Source: Neonectria sp. B-13 (Eukaryota > Ascomycota > Sordariomycetes > Hypocreales > Nectriaceae). Taken from it: a stretch of DNA of 64,000 nucleotides. The DNA lies in assembly GCA_002682825.1 (NCBI GenBank), contig NOKP01000008.1:124001-188000 (forward strand). Reading direction: 5' to 3'. The notes beneath the pieces are model-generated. The model saw only the letters and a list, made by a program, of their open reading frames with translations, was not told where the DNA came from and did no database searches. The position numbers were made by a program, and so were the translations under genes. Shown in pieces: positions 44,698 through 54,966 of the stretch (the first letter of the stretch is position 1; each line of letters opens with the position of its first letter).

Positions 44698-45495
44698 ATG
44701 CGAACTGCAGCGTTGATCATCCAGCTACTGGCTCTTAGCCACAGCGTGTCGGCTTCGTTGTGTATAACTTCATCTGACGTGTCGTCGTCGTCGTCGTTGA
44801 CAGCTGAGGCGCCTTCGGAGACGTCTACGACGGAGGAGACTTCTACGACTGAAGCCTCCAGTATTGAGAGCACCACCTTCATCACGAGCACTCTGACCAG
44901 TACCGCCGAGAGTAGCAGCTCCGAAAGTGCCTCTGAGAGTACTACTGGAACCACGACCGAGATCTCCACCACCAGCGAGTCAACCACAGCTATAAGCGAG
45001 ACGCCCACCACGACTCTGGTCAACTTGGCTCGTAACGGCGGCTTCGAAGACGGCGACACCACCACCCCTTGGGTCAAGTACCGTGTCTGCGGGACCGTAT
45101 CACTTAGCACTGCCCTGTTCCACTCGGGCAGCAAGTCTGGCCTGCAGACCTACACAGGCAGTGCAGGTCTCGCGGGGATTTATGCCCCTGCCGACAGGAC
45201 GATGCTTGTTGCAGACCAGCTGTACGACTTCTCCGTTTGGGTGCGCCAGACTTCGGCATGCGATACCATATCTATTGCATGCGCAGTCAGCAACGGCGGC
45301 TTCTTCACATCGACGCAGGTTGATATACCAGGACTCAGTGCCATAAACAACTGGGTACAGGTCAAGACAACGTGCCAATGGAGCCAAGAATCTATTACTA
45401 CCTCGGGTGTTGCGCCGGGAATGGTTGTCTTCTCCAGTTGTGCAGCTCTCGCTCTGTATGTTGATGATGCCATTCTGACTCCGCAGGTGCCGTAA
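44698..45495 (+). CDS. Secreted Ser/Thr-rich protein with a CBM4/9-like domain
   Basis: Single-exon protein of 265 residues. The signal peptide is MRTAALIIQLLALSHSVSAS. About 80 residues of Ser/Thr/Glu-rich sequence follow (many TSTTE and SSSS runs, likely heavily O-glycosylated). The C-terminal 150 residues begin LARNGGFEDG, then TPWVKYRVCG, SGSKSGLQTYTG, LYDFSVWVRQTS and NNWVQVKTTCQW, ending ALYVDDAILTPQ. This is the beta-sandwich pattern of carbohydrate-binding CBM4/9-type modules. No GPI site or catalytic domain was seen. It is probably a wall-bound or extracellular protein. Four cysteines in the C-terminal domain could form disulphides. Confidence 0.8.
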   Translation: MRTAALIIQLLALSHSVSASLCITSSDVSSSSSLTAEAPSETSTTEETSTTEASSIESTTFITSTLTSTAESSSSESASESTTGTTTEISTTSESTTAISETPTTTLVNLARNGGFEDGDTTTPWVKYRVCGTVSLSTALFHSGSKSGLQTYTGSAGLAGIYAPADRTMLVADQLYDFSVWVRQTSACDTISIACAVSNGGFFTSTQVDIPGLSAINNWVQVKTTCQWSQESITTSGVAPGMVVFSSCAALALYVDDAILTPQVP

Positions 45496-45699
45496 AGAGA
45501 GCAATTCGTTGAGCACAAAGTCAAGCCTTTTCACATTCTGAGCCTGAGGTCTAGATTTCCTCGCCTCGAAAGCTCTGTCTTCCTCCCGGGGCATATCAGT
45601 CGAAGGCCCCAGTATACTGCCTTCGTAGCCTCGACGTATGTTGGTTTAGGGAGAGACAAATTAATGGCAGGGTGAGAGAAGAGGAACAATCTTAGCGCT

Positions 45700-46900
45700 T
45701 TCTGTTGCTTTATTTCCGCAACATAAAACTACCTGAAGTCCCGGAGAAAATACACGTCAAGAGTGCTTGGTTAATATGTGTGAGTGTGAATTAGGTTTAA
45801 TACGGTACCCTCTCATATAAATAAGGATATATCCGTACAGTCATTCAAGCCATAACAGAAGTATTATGCCACGAATCTAGATGCCTATGACTTCCCTTCT
45901 CGCCCATGATCCTGAGTTAATGCTGCTTTAACCTGAGCGCAACCTGAGCCAGTAAGAAATGTGGGTGTATGATTTCTCGTTTCGGCCCTCGGTACTTGAG
46001 AAGTGCCCTATAATAAGTAGGAGCTTCGCCCAAATATGGCAATGTCCAATCAGCTCATAAGGTACATAAAGGCGTTTGATAGATTATACCTAGATAATGC
46101 CAGACAGTAGCCTATGGGAGCTTTAATAGATATAAGTAAGTCTATTACGTCTTTCAGCGGGTTAAGATTAACTGATAGAACCTAAGGAAATGCGACTTTT
46201 TGTGTTCTAGGCATTTACTCTATGTTTTCCATTGGAATCAATCTTATTGTATAGCCTTATATGCTTAAACTTACAGCTGCTACTAGTACTAAGACTATAT
46301 TAATAAAGGCATTAGATTGTAATAAGAGTCTTATAGTAATATTATATAATTGCTAAAGGCTTAAGCCTAAATGGATATAGTATATAGCCCTATAAGGTAT
46401 AATTAGAGAATAGTTTAAGTATTTTGTTAGTGGGAGATGCACCCAGTATAGACCATACCACAACTCACAGTATCACAGCCAGAAATCAGAAAGAGAAGGA
46501 AAACACAAATTAAGCCAACATCAACAAAGGGATCAAGGAGGAATAACTTTAGAGCATTAAATATAATGCATCTAGAGACACTTAGACAACCAGAATAAAA
46601 TAATAATAATAAGGGCTGCTGCAACAGCTTAGCAAGGGACAAAGGTTTTAATAGAAGGTGTATTCGAATTGAAAGAAGGGGAAAAGCATGCCCTCCCACA
46701 AGAGTGGTAGAGCTATCACTTTAAGTAGTAACCTATGCTAGCTAAGGTCCTACGGCATTAAACACCAATGAGCCACTTAGCACCATCACAGTATAATCTA
46801 GATATAGCCTAGGATTATACAGTAAGCATTTCTTTCCCCTTTTAGCTTCATAAATATTATTATCAATACTTATTTATAGTAGCTCTTAAGCCAAGATGCT
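45700..46900. repeat. TA-rich, gene-free block (possible RIP-degraded element)
   Basis: About 1.2 kb with strikingly high A+T, very frequent TpA and few CpG, most extreme at about 46080-46440. No open frame of substance exists apart from a minus-strand 90-residue stretch at 46427-46699 with no recognised motif. Such islands in Pezizomycotina are often transposon copies mutated by RIP, but I saw no terminal repeats or transposase motif. The whole gap 45496-47509 contains no supported gene. Confidence 0.5.
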
Positions 46901-47509
46901 CTATCATCTCCAACCTTGCTTGTAACAAAAGTATCAAGACATGAAGTCAATTGGCGAGTCGTTGTCTCATGACAAGACCGAGGCAGACTATCAAGTCTCG
47001 ATTGTTCCAATGACAGACGTGGCGTATCTCGACGCATAGAAGCAATCAAGATACCAAGACCCTGCACTGAATTATGTTGGTACCTATCATGCCCGAGTCG
47101 GTCCGAGGCACTAACCCCGGGTTTTGTGACCGGGAGTTTTATCTCTGTCAAATAATATCAGATGATGTCTAGTTGAACCTCAGGCACAGGAGGCTAAGGA
47201 AGATAAGAAACGCCCCTGTTTGCCGAGATGACCAATTGGAATCCTCACCTTGCCGAGCTGACAAGGTCGCCGCCAGTAGCCCACGTACTTTGGTTTACAA
47301 ACCTTGGTTTGCCGATGTAGCTAATCACGACGCCTCTTCTGCTGAACCTCCTCTCCACCTGCTGCGGCTAGAAACCCTGGGTATGATAACGGCTAACTAA
47401 GTTGCCTGTTTGGCCAACCGGAGCCCAGATATCGCTAACTTTGACCTATCCCTCTATACAAATGCTATCTACACTCCACCTCCATCTAAACCTTCAGACA
47501 CTGACTCAT

Positions 47510-49264
47510 TTAAGCTGCAAACTGCCCACGCAACTTTGTGTTTCTAATACAAAGAGCAAAGAAGAGGATAGGAACAACAAAACAGATGCCAGCAATAGTC
47601 AGTAAATGTTGAACGTGTCTGTAGCTTTCCATAATGCCAGCTCTCTCAGGCGTACCAACAGGATAGTTAGGGACGACAGTGAGCGGGGAGGCGTACACTG
47701 CGTCAGCAAGTGTGCTGTTAATGGGCCCCAAGTTTTGCTGAAGGGTTTGATAGAGCGTCTGAGTCCAGATAGCTCCCGAGGCACAGTTGCCTATAGCATA
47801 TCCAACCCAGTTCATGGTGAGCCAAAGACTCGTCAGGACAGCGATGTCCTTGTGTTTCGCCATAGCCATTGCGACGACGATGTTGGGAAACGGAAACATA
47901 GCACCCGCGCCGCCGAGGAGGATTTGACCGGCAATGATGCCGGATTGTGAGGAGCTACCTGGGCCGCCACGGAAATGGATCATAATGCCATATGCAATGA
48001 ACCAAATCAGTACACCGCCTACCACGAAAGGCTTGCAACGACGGACTTTAAAGATGATCAGTCCTATTACCATGCCAGCAACTGTTTCGCAGAAGCCATA
48101 TAGACCAGACACCCGAGTAGCGGCCTTGATGCTAAAGTCGTACCCCACGAGCAGGACGGTGTAGAGAAAGTCGCCCTGAACCGTCCACGACACAGATGTG
48201 AAAATGGCTATTCCCATGGCTCCCCAGACTGCGCGGTCTTTGAGAAGAGAGAATGGCATGAGAGGTTTACTGGCCTTGTGTTCCCAGATGATAAAAAGGG
48301 GGAATAATAGAATTCCTAAGACGAGAGGGGTGATGATTCCGGGCGTTGACCACTTCTTTGATTCTCCGCCCGCCAGCGTGAGAGGGATCAGAAAGAGTGA
48401 TAGCGCGGCAGTTAGAAGGAATAAGCCAACAAGGTCGAGGCTGTTGGCCATGTCCAAGGTCGAAGCCATGAAGTGCCGCCTTTCCCGTTGACTTGGCTCA
48501 GACCTTGTAGTCAGTGCGGATGCGCGTCGTCCGACAAGCACAAGTATCACAACCAGAGGAAGAGTGCAAGTGGGGAAAATGATGGACCACATGCCAATAC
48601 CCCATCTCCATGTTGCTCGGCTGAGAATAGCAGAGGTTACATCTCCACTTGCCCAAACATTGATAATGTTAGGCATAGCGGGGAGAAATAACCAAAAGAC
48701 ACGAGATCTCAATGAGGTGATATCGGCGACGATAATCTCAACGAGGAGCTGACAACAGGTGTATCCAATCTGAAACAACAAAGTGCCGACGGCAAAAGCC
48801 TCGATGTTTTGGGCGCTAGCCTGGACGATGATACCGGTGACGTAGAAGATGGTTCCAATGGAAAAACACTCGACGCGGCCGGTCATGTCTGAGATTTTAG
48901 CAGCGAGTGGCATGACTGCGGCTGATATAACGCCACGTATGACATTGATCGTGGACAGGAGGGAGTGATTCTGCCATGAAGAGGTTGCGTATCCTTGATA
49001 CGTTCCGAAAGTGAGGTTGTTGAGGTTCAGAGCGTAGCAGACGAGGAAGAGACCGAAGAAGACAAAACACCGCTCCCAGAATGCTAGTTCTTTGTTGATT
49101 GCCTCCATGCGGATCACGCCAGGGGGCAGTTTCTCGTCATTCAGCTCTTCGTCAGTAGGAGAGGATGATTCGCTTTTAGACTCGATGGGGACATTTTCCG
49201 GATTGGTAAGCCCCTTCTCCTGCTCGGTCTCCTGCTCGGGCGAGCCGGGTGGGTTGTCTTTCAT
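47510..49264 (-). CDS. MFS siderophore-iron transporter (SIT/ARN-type)
   Basis: Single-exon, 14-helix MFS transporter of 584 residues. A charged N-terminal tail (about 55 residues) leads to NKELAFWERCFVFFGLFLVCYALNL. Later landmarks are TYQGYATSSWQNHSLLSTINVI, PLAAKISDMTGRVECF, GYTCCQLLVEIIVADITSLRSR, INVWASGDV with RWGIGMWSIIFP, and QGDFLYTVLLVGYDFS. These match fungal siderophore transporters (MirB/Arn families), which import ferric hydroxamates at the plasma membrane. The exact siderophore cannot be told. No hydroxamate synthetase lies in the window. An AGATAAGATAG element lies 54 bp upstream of the start. It sits at the left edge of the putative biosynthetic cluster but may be independent of it. 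Confidence 0.9.
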   Translation of the reverse strand: MKDNPPGSPEQETEQEKGLTNPENVPIESKSESSSPTDEELNDEKLPPGVIRMEAINKELAFWERCFVFFGLFLVCYALNLNNLTFGTYQGYATSSWQNHSLLSTINVIRGVISAAVMPLAAKISDMTGRVECFSIGTIFYVTGIIVQASAQNIEAFAVGTLLFQIGYTCCQLLVEIIVADITSLRSRVFWLFLPAMPNIINVWASGDVTSAILSRATWRWGIGMWSIIFPTCTLPLVVILVLVGRRASALTTRSEPSQRERRHFMASTLDMANSLDLVGLFLLTAALSLFLIPLTLAGGESKKWSTPGIITPLVLGILLFPLFIIWEHKASKPLMPFSLLKDRAVWGAMGIAIFTSVSWTVQGDFLYTVLLVGYDFSIKAATRVSGLYGFCETVAGMVIGLIIFKVRRCKPFVVGGVLIWFIAYGIMIHFRGGPGSSSQSGIIAGQILLGGAGAMFPFPNIVVAMAMAKHKDIAVLTSLWLTMNWVGYAIGNCASGAIWTQTLYQTLQQNLGPINSTLADAVYASPLTVVPNYPVGTPERAGIMESYRHVQHLLTIAGICFVVPILFFALCIRNTKLRGQFAA

Positions 49265-49317
49265 GACGAGGTTTAAGTGTATTGGGATGGCTTCAACGGG
49301 CGTGTTGAGGGGTGTCC

Positions 49318-49328
49318 AGATAAGATAG
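49318..49328 (-). promoter_or_regulatory. Tandem GATA site upstream of the siderophore transporter
   Basis: AGATAAGATAG, two overlapping HGATAR sites, lies 54 bp upstream of the transporter ATG at 49264. Iron repressors of the SreA type bind extended GATA motifs (ATCWGATAA). This site is similar but lacks the leading ATC. The rest of 49265-50244 shows nothing assignable. Confidence 0.35.
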
Positions 49329-50244
49329 CAGCAAGTGCTAGAGAAAGTGACTATAGTAGCGAGATAGAATTACAAAGTCAAACCCAAGCGTCGCAGATAT
49401 ATAGCCGTTCCGCTGTACGGCTACCGTCGTATTCAAGAACTTTTCCAAGACTTAGAAAGTAACGCAAAACTGCGTGATCGGTATCATTTTCTCGGCCTCC
49501 GCTCAATTCCGCTAGTGTAGAACGCTAATAGAAGCACATGGTTAATCGAGAACCTTGATGACCGTTGTTTTTACATTCATCTCGGCGATGGAGCTAGAGG
49601 CAATTTGAGAACGATGTGGTTGATGGATCTCGGGCAGATGAGAAGATGGGATGAGAACCTTGATAGACACGTTTCATGGTAACTCCACGAAAGGCAACTC
49701 GTATAGTTCCAAGCATGCTGGGCGTTCACGGATTCAAATCCCGCAGGTCTGTTCGCCTTTGTAACATGGCTCCAATTTGAAAAGGCTGCAACTACTTGGT
49801 CGTGGGGAATTGCGAGCAACCAGGCAAAGACGCTCAATAAGTCCACCTAAACAGTTCCTCGCTCATCTCGACTCAATCCATTGGAAATGTGGCCAAATTC
49901 CAGCACAACACCTCCGGGTGAGCATCACAGACAATTTCAGCGAGTGGACGTCGGTTAACTGCGGAGCCTCAAGCGGAATAGGGCCGCACGAGGTCCGAGT
50001 AACAACCACAGCGAGATCGGACCCAGTTGGCTTGGCTTGGCATGCCATTATGAGCTGATTGCGGCTGAATACGGAAAAGCTGTTGAGGGCTCTGGAGATT
50101 ATCAGATTGATAACCGGGCGACGGTGCGCTACAGTCGGGGACTCTATCTCTCGAGTCTGATTCCAAACTGAGCACCTTCTAGCAAACATCATAACCCGAT
50201 ACATCCACCCTATTTTCTTTACAGTCCCCAGCTCCCGAATCGGA

Positions 50245-51426
50245 ATGGAATCAAAACCGAAGCCCAAGGCTCTGATTGTAGGCGCAGGAATTGCCGGGCT
50301 TTCTGCAGCCTGGTGGCTGGACAAAGCCGGCTGGACCTCGATCCTCGTCGATAAAGCTCCCGCCATCCGCGATGGAGGCTACATGGTCGGCCTATCGGGC
50401 CTCTGCATCAACACCATCAAGGAGATGAACCTTCAGGATCAATTGGACGCTATATCTTACACATTCGACGAGAACGTGATCCGAGATTACCAAGGGAAAG
50501 AGCTACTGCGAGTGGCATACAAGGATATCCATGGCGAGTTGGGTAGCCATTCTGTGTGTCGGGATGATCTCGCGCGGATTCTTGCCAGAGCGCTACCGGA
50601 GACCGCGACAATCCGCTTTGGTGAAACCCTGGAGCATGCCCTCGAAGTCGGCGACAAGATCAAAGCCACCCTCAAAAGCGGTGAGACTGTCGAGGCAGAT
50701 CTCCTCGTCGGCGCAGATGGAATCCGGTCTTCCGTCCGCGACATGTTTTGGAAAGGCGAGGATTGTCTCGAAGATCTCGGCTACTCCTACGCTGTGTATG
50801 ACGTCGAGCGGAAGAAGGAGCTTGGAGCTGGGTGCGTTTCTTTCAACAGCCCTGGCCATCTCGACATTTTGTATTCCCTGCGAAGCAACCGACTCGCGGC
50901 ATTGCATATCTGGCGAGACGACCACACGGAGCTGAAAGATCGGAAACTAAGATTCGAAACACTTCGAAGGGTCACTGGTGGAGGCGCGAAGCTGGTTGAC
51001 GAAGTCATCGACCTCGCGGAAGAGAGAGGTGCTTCGCCCGTCATCGACAGTTTGACCATGGTGAAGCTACGAAAATGGTCCAATGGCCGTGTCCTCCTTC
51101 TCGGAGACGCAGCGCATTGTCTCACCCTCATGTCCGGTCAAGGAGCAGGCATGGCGATTGCCTCGGCTGAGATTCTGGCCAAGGAGCTGATGGTCACCGA
51201 GGACGTCTCACAGGCACTCGCGAACCACGAGCGAAAACTTCGCCGGCCCATCGAAAGTCTCCAACACCGCAGTCGAAGGATGGCAGCGATGTATATCCCG
51301 AAGAACAGGTTTTGGTACTGGGTGCGGAACGTTCTCTTCAAGATCATGCCCTATTCATGGATCGTTTCGTACCATGTAAGCGGTGCAAAGGCTGAGATTG
51401 AGCTCGCACAAACAAAAGTAGCTTGA
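50245..51426 (+). CDS. FAD-dependent monooxygenase (aromatic hydroxylase type)
   Basis: Single-exon class A flavoprotein monooxygenase of 393 residues. It hydroxylates an aromatic or related substrate with NAD(P)H and O2. Seen: the FAD Rossmann motif GAGIAG at residues 13-18, LLVGADGIRSSVR (the DG motif, about 153-163), and GRVLLLGDAAHCLTLMSGQGAGMAIASAEILA (the GD motif and following helix, about 280-312). GGYMVGLSG in place of a longer loop and the overall length resemble the TetX/salicylate hydroxylase-like group. A hydrophobic C-terminal segment (WYWVRNVLFKIMPYSWIV) might touch membranes. It neighbours an MFS exporter and a carboxylate reductase, which suggests a tailoring role. Confidence 0.9.
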   Translation: MESKPKPKALIVGAGIAGLSAAWWLDKAGWTSILVDKAPAIRDGGYMVGLSGLCINTIKEMNLQDQLDAISYTFDENVIRDYQGKELLRVAYKDIHGELGSHSVCRDDLARILARALPETATIRFGETLEHALEVGDKIKATLKSGETVEADLLVGADGIRSSVRDMFWKGEDCLEDLGYSYAVYDVERKKELGAGCVSFNSPGHLDILYSLRSNRLAALHIWRDDHTELKDRKLRFETLRRVTGGGAKLVDEVIDLAEERGASPVIDSLTMVKLRKWSNGRVLLLGDAAHCLTLMSGQGAGMAIASAEILAKELMVTEDVSQALANHERKLRRPIESLQHRSRRMAAMYIPKNRFWYWVRNVLFKIMPYSWIVSYHVSGAKAEIELAQTKVA

Positions 51427-52348
51427 GCGTTTGAAGTGAAATTTGCGGCTACCAAGTCCTGGAAGCTTGCATTCTTTCTTTCCTGGAAATTTTCTAGTCA
51501 TATTTATCTTTACTGCTAAGTTATCTATTATTAGTCTTGCTATTCGCACAACATCACTTTGCTAATCGCACAACACCCGTGACCTTTCCCCAGCTTTCCA
51601 CCCCGCGTTTCTCAATCTTCCCTCCTTCACACCTAATTTACTATGGGCAGCAGAGAATGCAACAAATGCATCACACATAGCACATACACAATGCTGAAAG
51701 AGCCACAAAAAAATGCATGTCTCTCAATTGAGACAATACGACATTCGCCCTGGCCCGACTACCTATTGCCCCGGCCCTGCAGCGGCTGCTAATGCGCTGC
51801 GACCACTATAGCCAACGCGCTACGACCACTGTAACTACTGTAACTAGCCCTGCACTGCAAAAAGGGATGACTTCCTGCCCGATAAAACGCGCTCCTGCCC
51901 CGTCCCTGGGTCGTTCGCCTAGCAAGACTCTTTATTATCCCGTTTTGCCTGCGTCCTCAACTCGCCCCACCCGACCATACCATTTTGTGAGTGGAGGTCT
52001 AAAACTCGCTTGATTGGTGATGTTGTAGAGCCTTGGGGAGATCGAGGACGGCGTTACGTGACGCTATTAAGGAAGCTGTCTTCAAAGTCGCTGTTTGTTA
52101 GAGAGACAGAAGAAAAAAGCGGTCGTATCAGCTAGTGCAGCGAGCCAGAAATATAAAATCGCAATTAGAATGATAACATCATGAAGACCACGCAGAGCCA
52201 CCTCGGTTTGACCATCACGTCATCATGTAGTTTGACATCCATTCTAACTATTCACATGAAGAGTTTCCCAGTAACACTTTGCCTTTAAATAATTGAATCA
52301 CCTGGTAGATTATATCTTCTCGCCCTATTACCCCGATACCCATATCCT
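51427..52348. other. Intergenic interval with small local repeats
   Basis: About 920 bp between the monooxygenase and the convergent MFS gene, with no supported gene. Small imperfect repeats occur: AATCGCACAACA-like at 51543 and 51567, GCTRCGACCACT at about 51795 and 51819, and ACTGTAACTA twice near 51830-51845. They could be traces of an old insertion, but no terminal repeats or coding remnant were found. Confidence 0.35.
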
Positions 52349-54248
52349 TCAAGCTGATTTGTTCTTGTTGATCTTGCTCTGTATGAACTCGTTCTTCGAG
52401 ACCCAGTATCGGACCTAAATGTTACGAGTTAGAAATGTTTCTGTGCTTGAAAGAAGGGATGTGCGAGAAAGATTGTGTGTACCTTCTTTCCATAGAAGTA
52501 AAGGAATATTCCAATAATACAAGCGATGCCATGCAGTGTACCGATCCAGAAGAAGACTGTCTTGTATCCATCTTTGGCAATCCAGTCGTTTATCGCAAAA
52601 GTCATGGCAAACGAGAGGACACCACGGGTGATGGTAACTGCTGCATAGCCGTCCTGGGCTTGCGCACGGTGGCAGTCAAGAAGGTAGGTATTGGAGATGA
52701 GCGAGTTGATGGCGCCGGCGAAGATGGCGAGTCCGTAGAAGAATATGGGCACCATGTAGTGCTGCTTCTCCTCGAGAGACCAACCGAAGCCCCAGAAGCC
52801 CATGAGGCCAAAGATAAGCGACGGCACAGCGAGCAGGATGCGGAACTCGGGTTCATAGACTCCCTTGTTCTTCTTGGAGAGGTAGGTAACGAGCCAGTCA
52901 GAGATGGGACCGGGAATGGCGTTGCCAAGGGTGGCGCCGACAAATGATCCAAGAACAGTGAGGCCGACCTGCGAGCTGGTGAAGCTGTAGGGAGGCTTTG
53001 TGAAGATCTGCGATAGAGCGACGGAGAAGGAGGCGGCGAAGGCGACGGAGCAGCCGTAGGTGTAGGCAGCCCAGGATACAGCGGGGAGCATGAAGGCGCT
53101 CCACGGTGTGATGAGGGCCTTGAGAAGGGACTCGTCGCTGAAGCGGCCGTTGTAGACACGCAAGTTTTGCCAGTAGGTCTTCTTGGCCTCGGTGGTGACT
53201 GTAGCCTCGACGTCGCGGCTGGCCTTGGATTCGGCATCAGCCGATGACTTCTCTTGATAGTCAATCCTCGTGCCGTTATAGGCACCCTTGGCTTCGACTT
53301 CAGAACTGCCACGGTTACTGCTGCTATTACTGTCATACACCTGCTCTCTGATGTCAATGTCAAAGTACGCGGCCCGGTTGTAAGTTGTTTCTGGGCAGGT
53401 AAAGAAGTAGACGAGAGTGTACACCGCGTACACAATGACGCTAGAGATGTATATGTCAGCGACGCCATGAAATATTTATGCAGTTGAACTCACGAGTAGA
53501 TGAACGGCCACTTCCAGCCCTGCGCTGCAAAAATGGCCGTTCCGATAGGCTGTCCGATGGCAACACCGCCCGAGAGCCCATAGTGCCAAAGGGCCAGATG
53601 GGCGCCGCGCTCGTGGACAAAGAACAAATCCCCAACACTGGAGCTGACAAGATATTCCAGCGCGGCGATTCCAAGTCCGTGGATGGCCCGGCCCACGAAG
53701 AGCGCGACGAGGCTCTTGGTGGGCGCGACGACGATAATGTAGCCGAGGGCGGCCAGGAAGTTGGACACGAGGATGACGGGGCGTTTCCCCCAGATGCGTG
53801 CCGCCGGACTAGAGATGACGGCGCTGACGCCGAGTGTTAGGAGGATGACACTGACACTTTGAGAAATGGTGGAGATCTTGGTGTGGAAGATCTTGGCTAG
53901 CTGCGCGTTGGCTGGGTTGACAAAGTTGTGTGTTCCGGCCATCAAGCCTGTGCCGATGCTAAGGAAGATGGAGGTAAGTGTCTTTCGCCTCTGGCTCCAA
54001 TCTGCGCAAGTTCTTCGGTCAGCCAAGCTGCACACGTACTAAATCCGCCCAAGGTACCATCATGACAACTTACTGAGAGGGTCGTTCGGAGAGTCTGATG
54101 GCTGCGGCGCCAGTACGAGGTCCGCATGCCGGCCGGTGCCGTGTTTAAGGTGGGCCATGCTCCGGTTACGCTTCTCGGCCTCCTTCTGCAGGTGGACGGT
54201 GCCGGGGACCACATCGTCCGTGTCGGGTTCGAGGATCCAGAGGCCCAT
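52349..54248 (-). CDS. MFS transporter, DHA1 drug:H+ antiporter-like
   Basis: Twelve-helix MFS exporter of 568 residues. Exons are 54248-54074, 54001-53494, 53440-52483 and 52414-52349. Exon 1 ends in the family motif SPNDPL and splices to NWSQRRKT. The last intron (68 nt) replaces a read-through tail with VRYWVSKNEFI, a basic C-terminus usual for the family. Seen: SSPAARIWGKRPVIL (loop 2-3), GRAIHGLGIAALEYLVSSSVGDLFFVHERG, GWKWPFIYS, PETTYNR and GPISDWLVTYLSKKNKG. A charged loop of about 80 residues separates the halves. It is divergent from the carboxylate-reductase gene over 718 bp, so it is probably co-expressed and may export the product or precursor. Confidence 0.9.
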
Positions 54249-54966
54249 CTCGTCGGTATCAGCGGGTTGAAACTGGGATGATGGACGAGGTGTTCAATCA
54301 ATGGTCCAGAAATAGCTGGTGTTGACGATGTTCTGAAGTTCTCACAGCAGTCAAGCACTTTAAAGTAATTATCGATTCCCGTTGGCCAAGAAATGGCCAA
54401 GATGAATCCCAGACTAGCTGCATCCTCAACATCGCAACCCGACTTGCGTGCTTGACAGCACCAGGGCAGCACCACCGATTACCAAACGAGCGCTTGTCCA
54501 ATTGAGGACATCGCCGAATCGCCGAATTGAAGCATGCATTGTAGCTCTAGTGGCGGCCCAGGCTACCGGGAATAACTTGCGGAAAGAATGTCGAGAGAGA
54601 GAAAGAAAGGCGAAAAGTTGCGTGATCGCAAGCTAGTCTTATCCCATTGTCCTGGCTGCTGGGAATTCCCCGCGTCTTCGGCGATGCAAAGGCTGCCTTA
54701 GAGCGGCCAGGGGGTACGCCGGAGGTAGGCCCGGAGGTACGAACACAGCGCCGGGATCCAGCTTCGCCAGTTATCGGGAGCCTGGATCCATGCGTTGACG
54801 CCATATAGGGACTTGATCGCGCGTGAGCTATGTCGGTAGGCGATGAACCGACGGGGAAAGCTACTGTAACATAGCAAGATGCACAAGTCTTCGAATATGT
54901 TTCTCTGAAACACTATACCAATGTCTTTTTGGTCCTCATAGGTCTCTTCTCCACCGGTCACCCAAG
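54249..54966. promoter_or_regulatory. Divergent promoter of the MFS exporter and A-T-R reductase
   Basis: 718-bp head-to-head intergenic region between the DHA1-type transporter and the NRPS-like reductase. Open frames inside it have no recognisable features. No distinct long palindrome was seen. Binding sites for the cluster Zn2Cys6 protein (58573) would be expected here. Confidence 0.4.

Noticed and set aside
49721..49744. tRNA-like T-arm (GGATTCAAATCCCGC)
   Set aside because: The flanking sequence does not fold into an acceptor, D or anticodon arm, and the T-stem itself pairs poorly.
52602..53468. Minus-strand 288-residue open frame rich in Ser/Pro/Arg
   Set aside because: Frame-shifted shadow of the MFS exon at 52483-53440, whose helices and motifs are clear.
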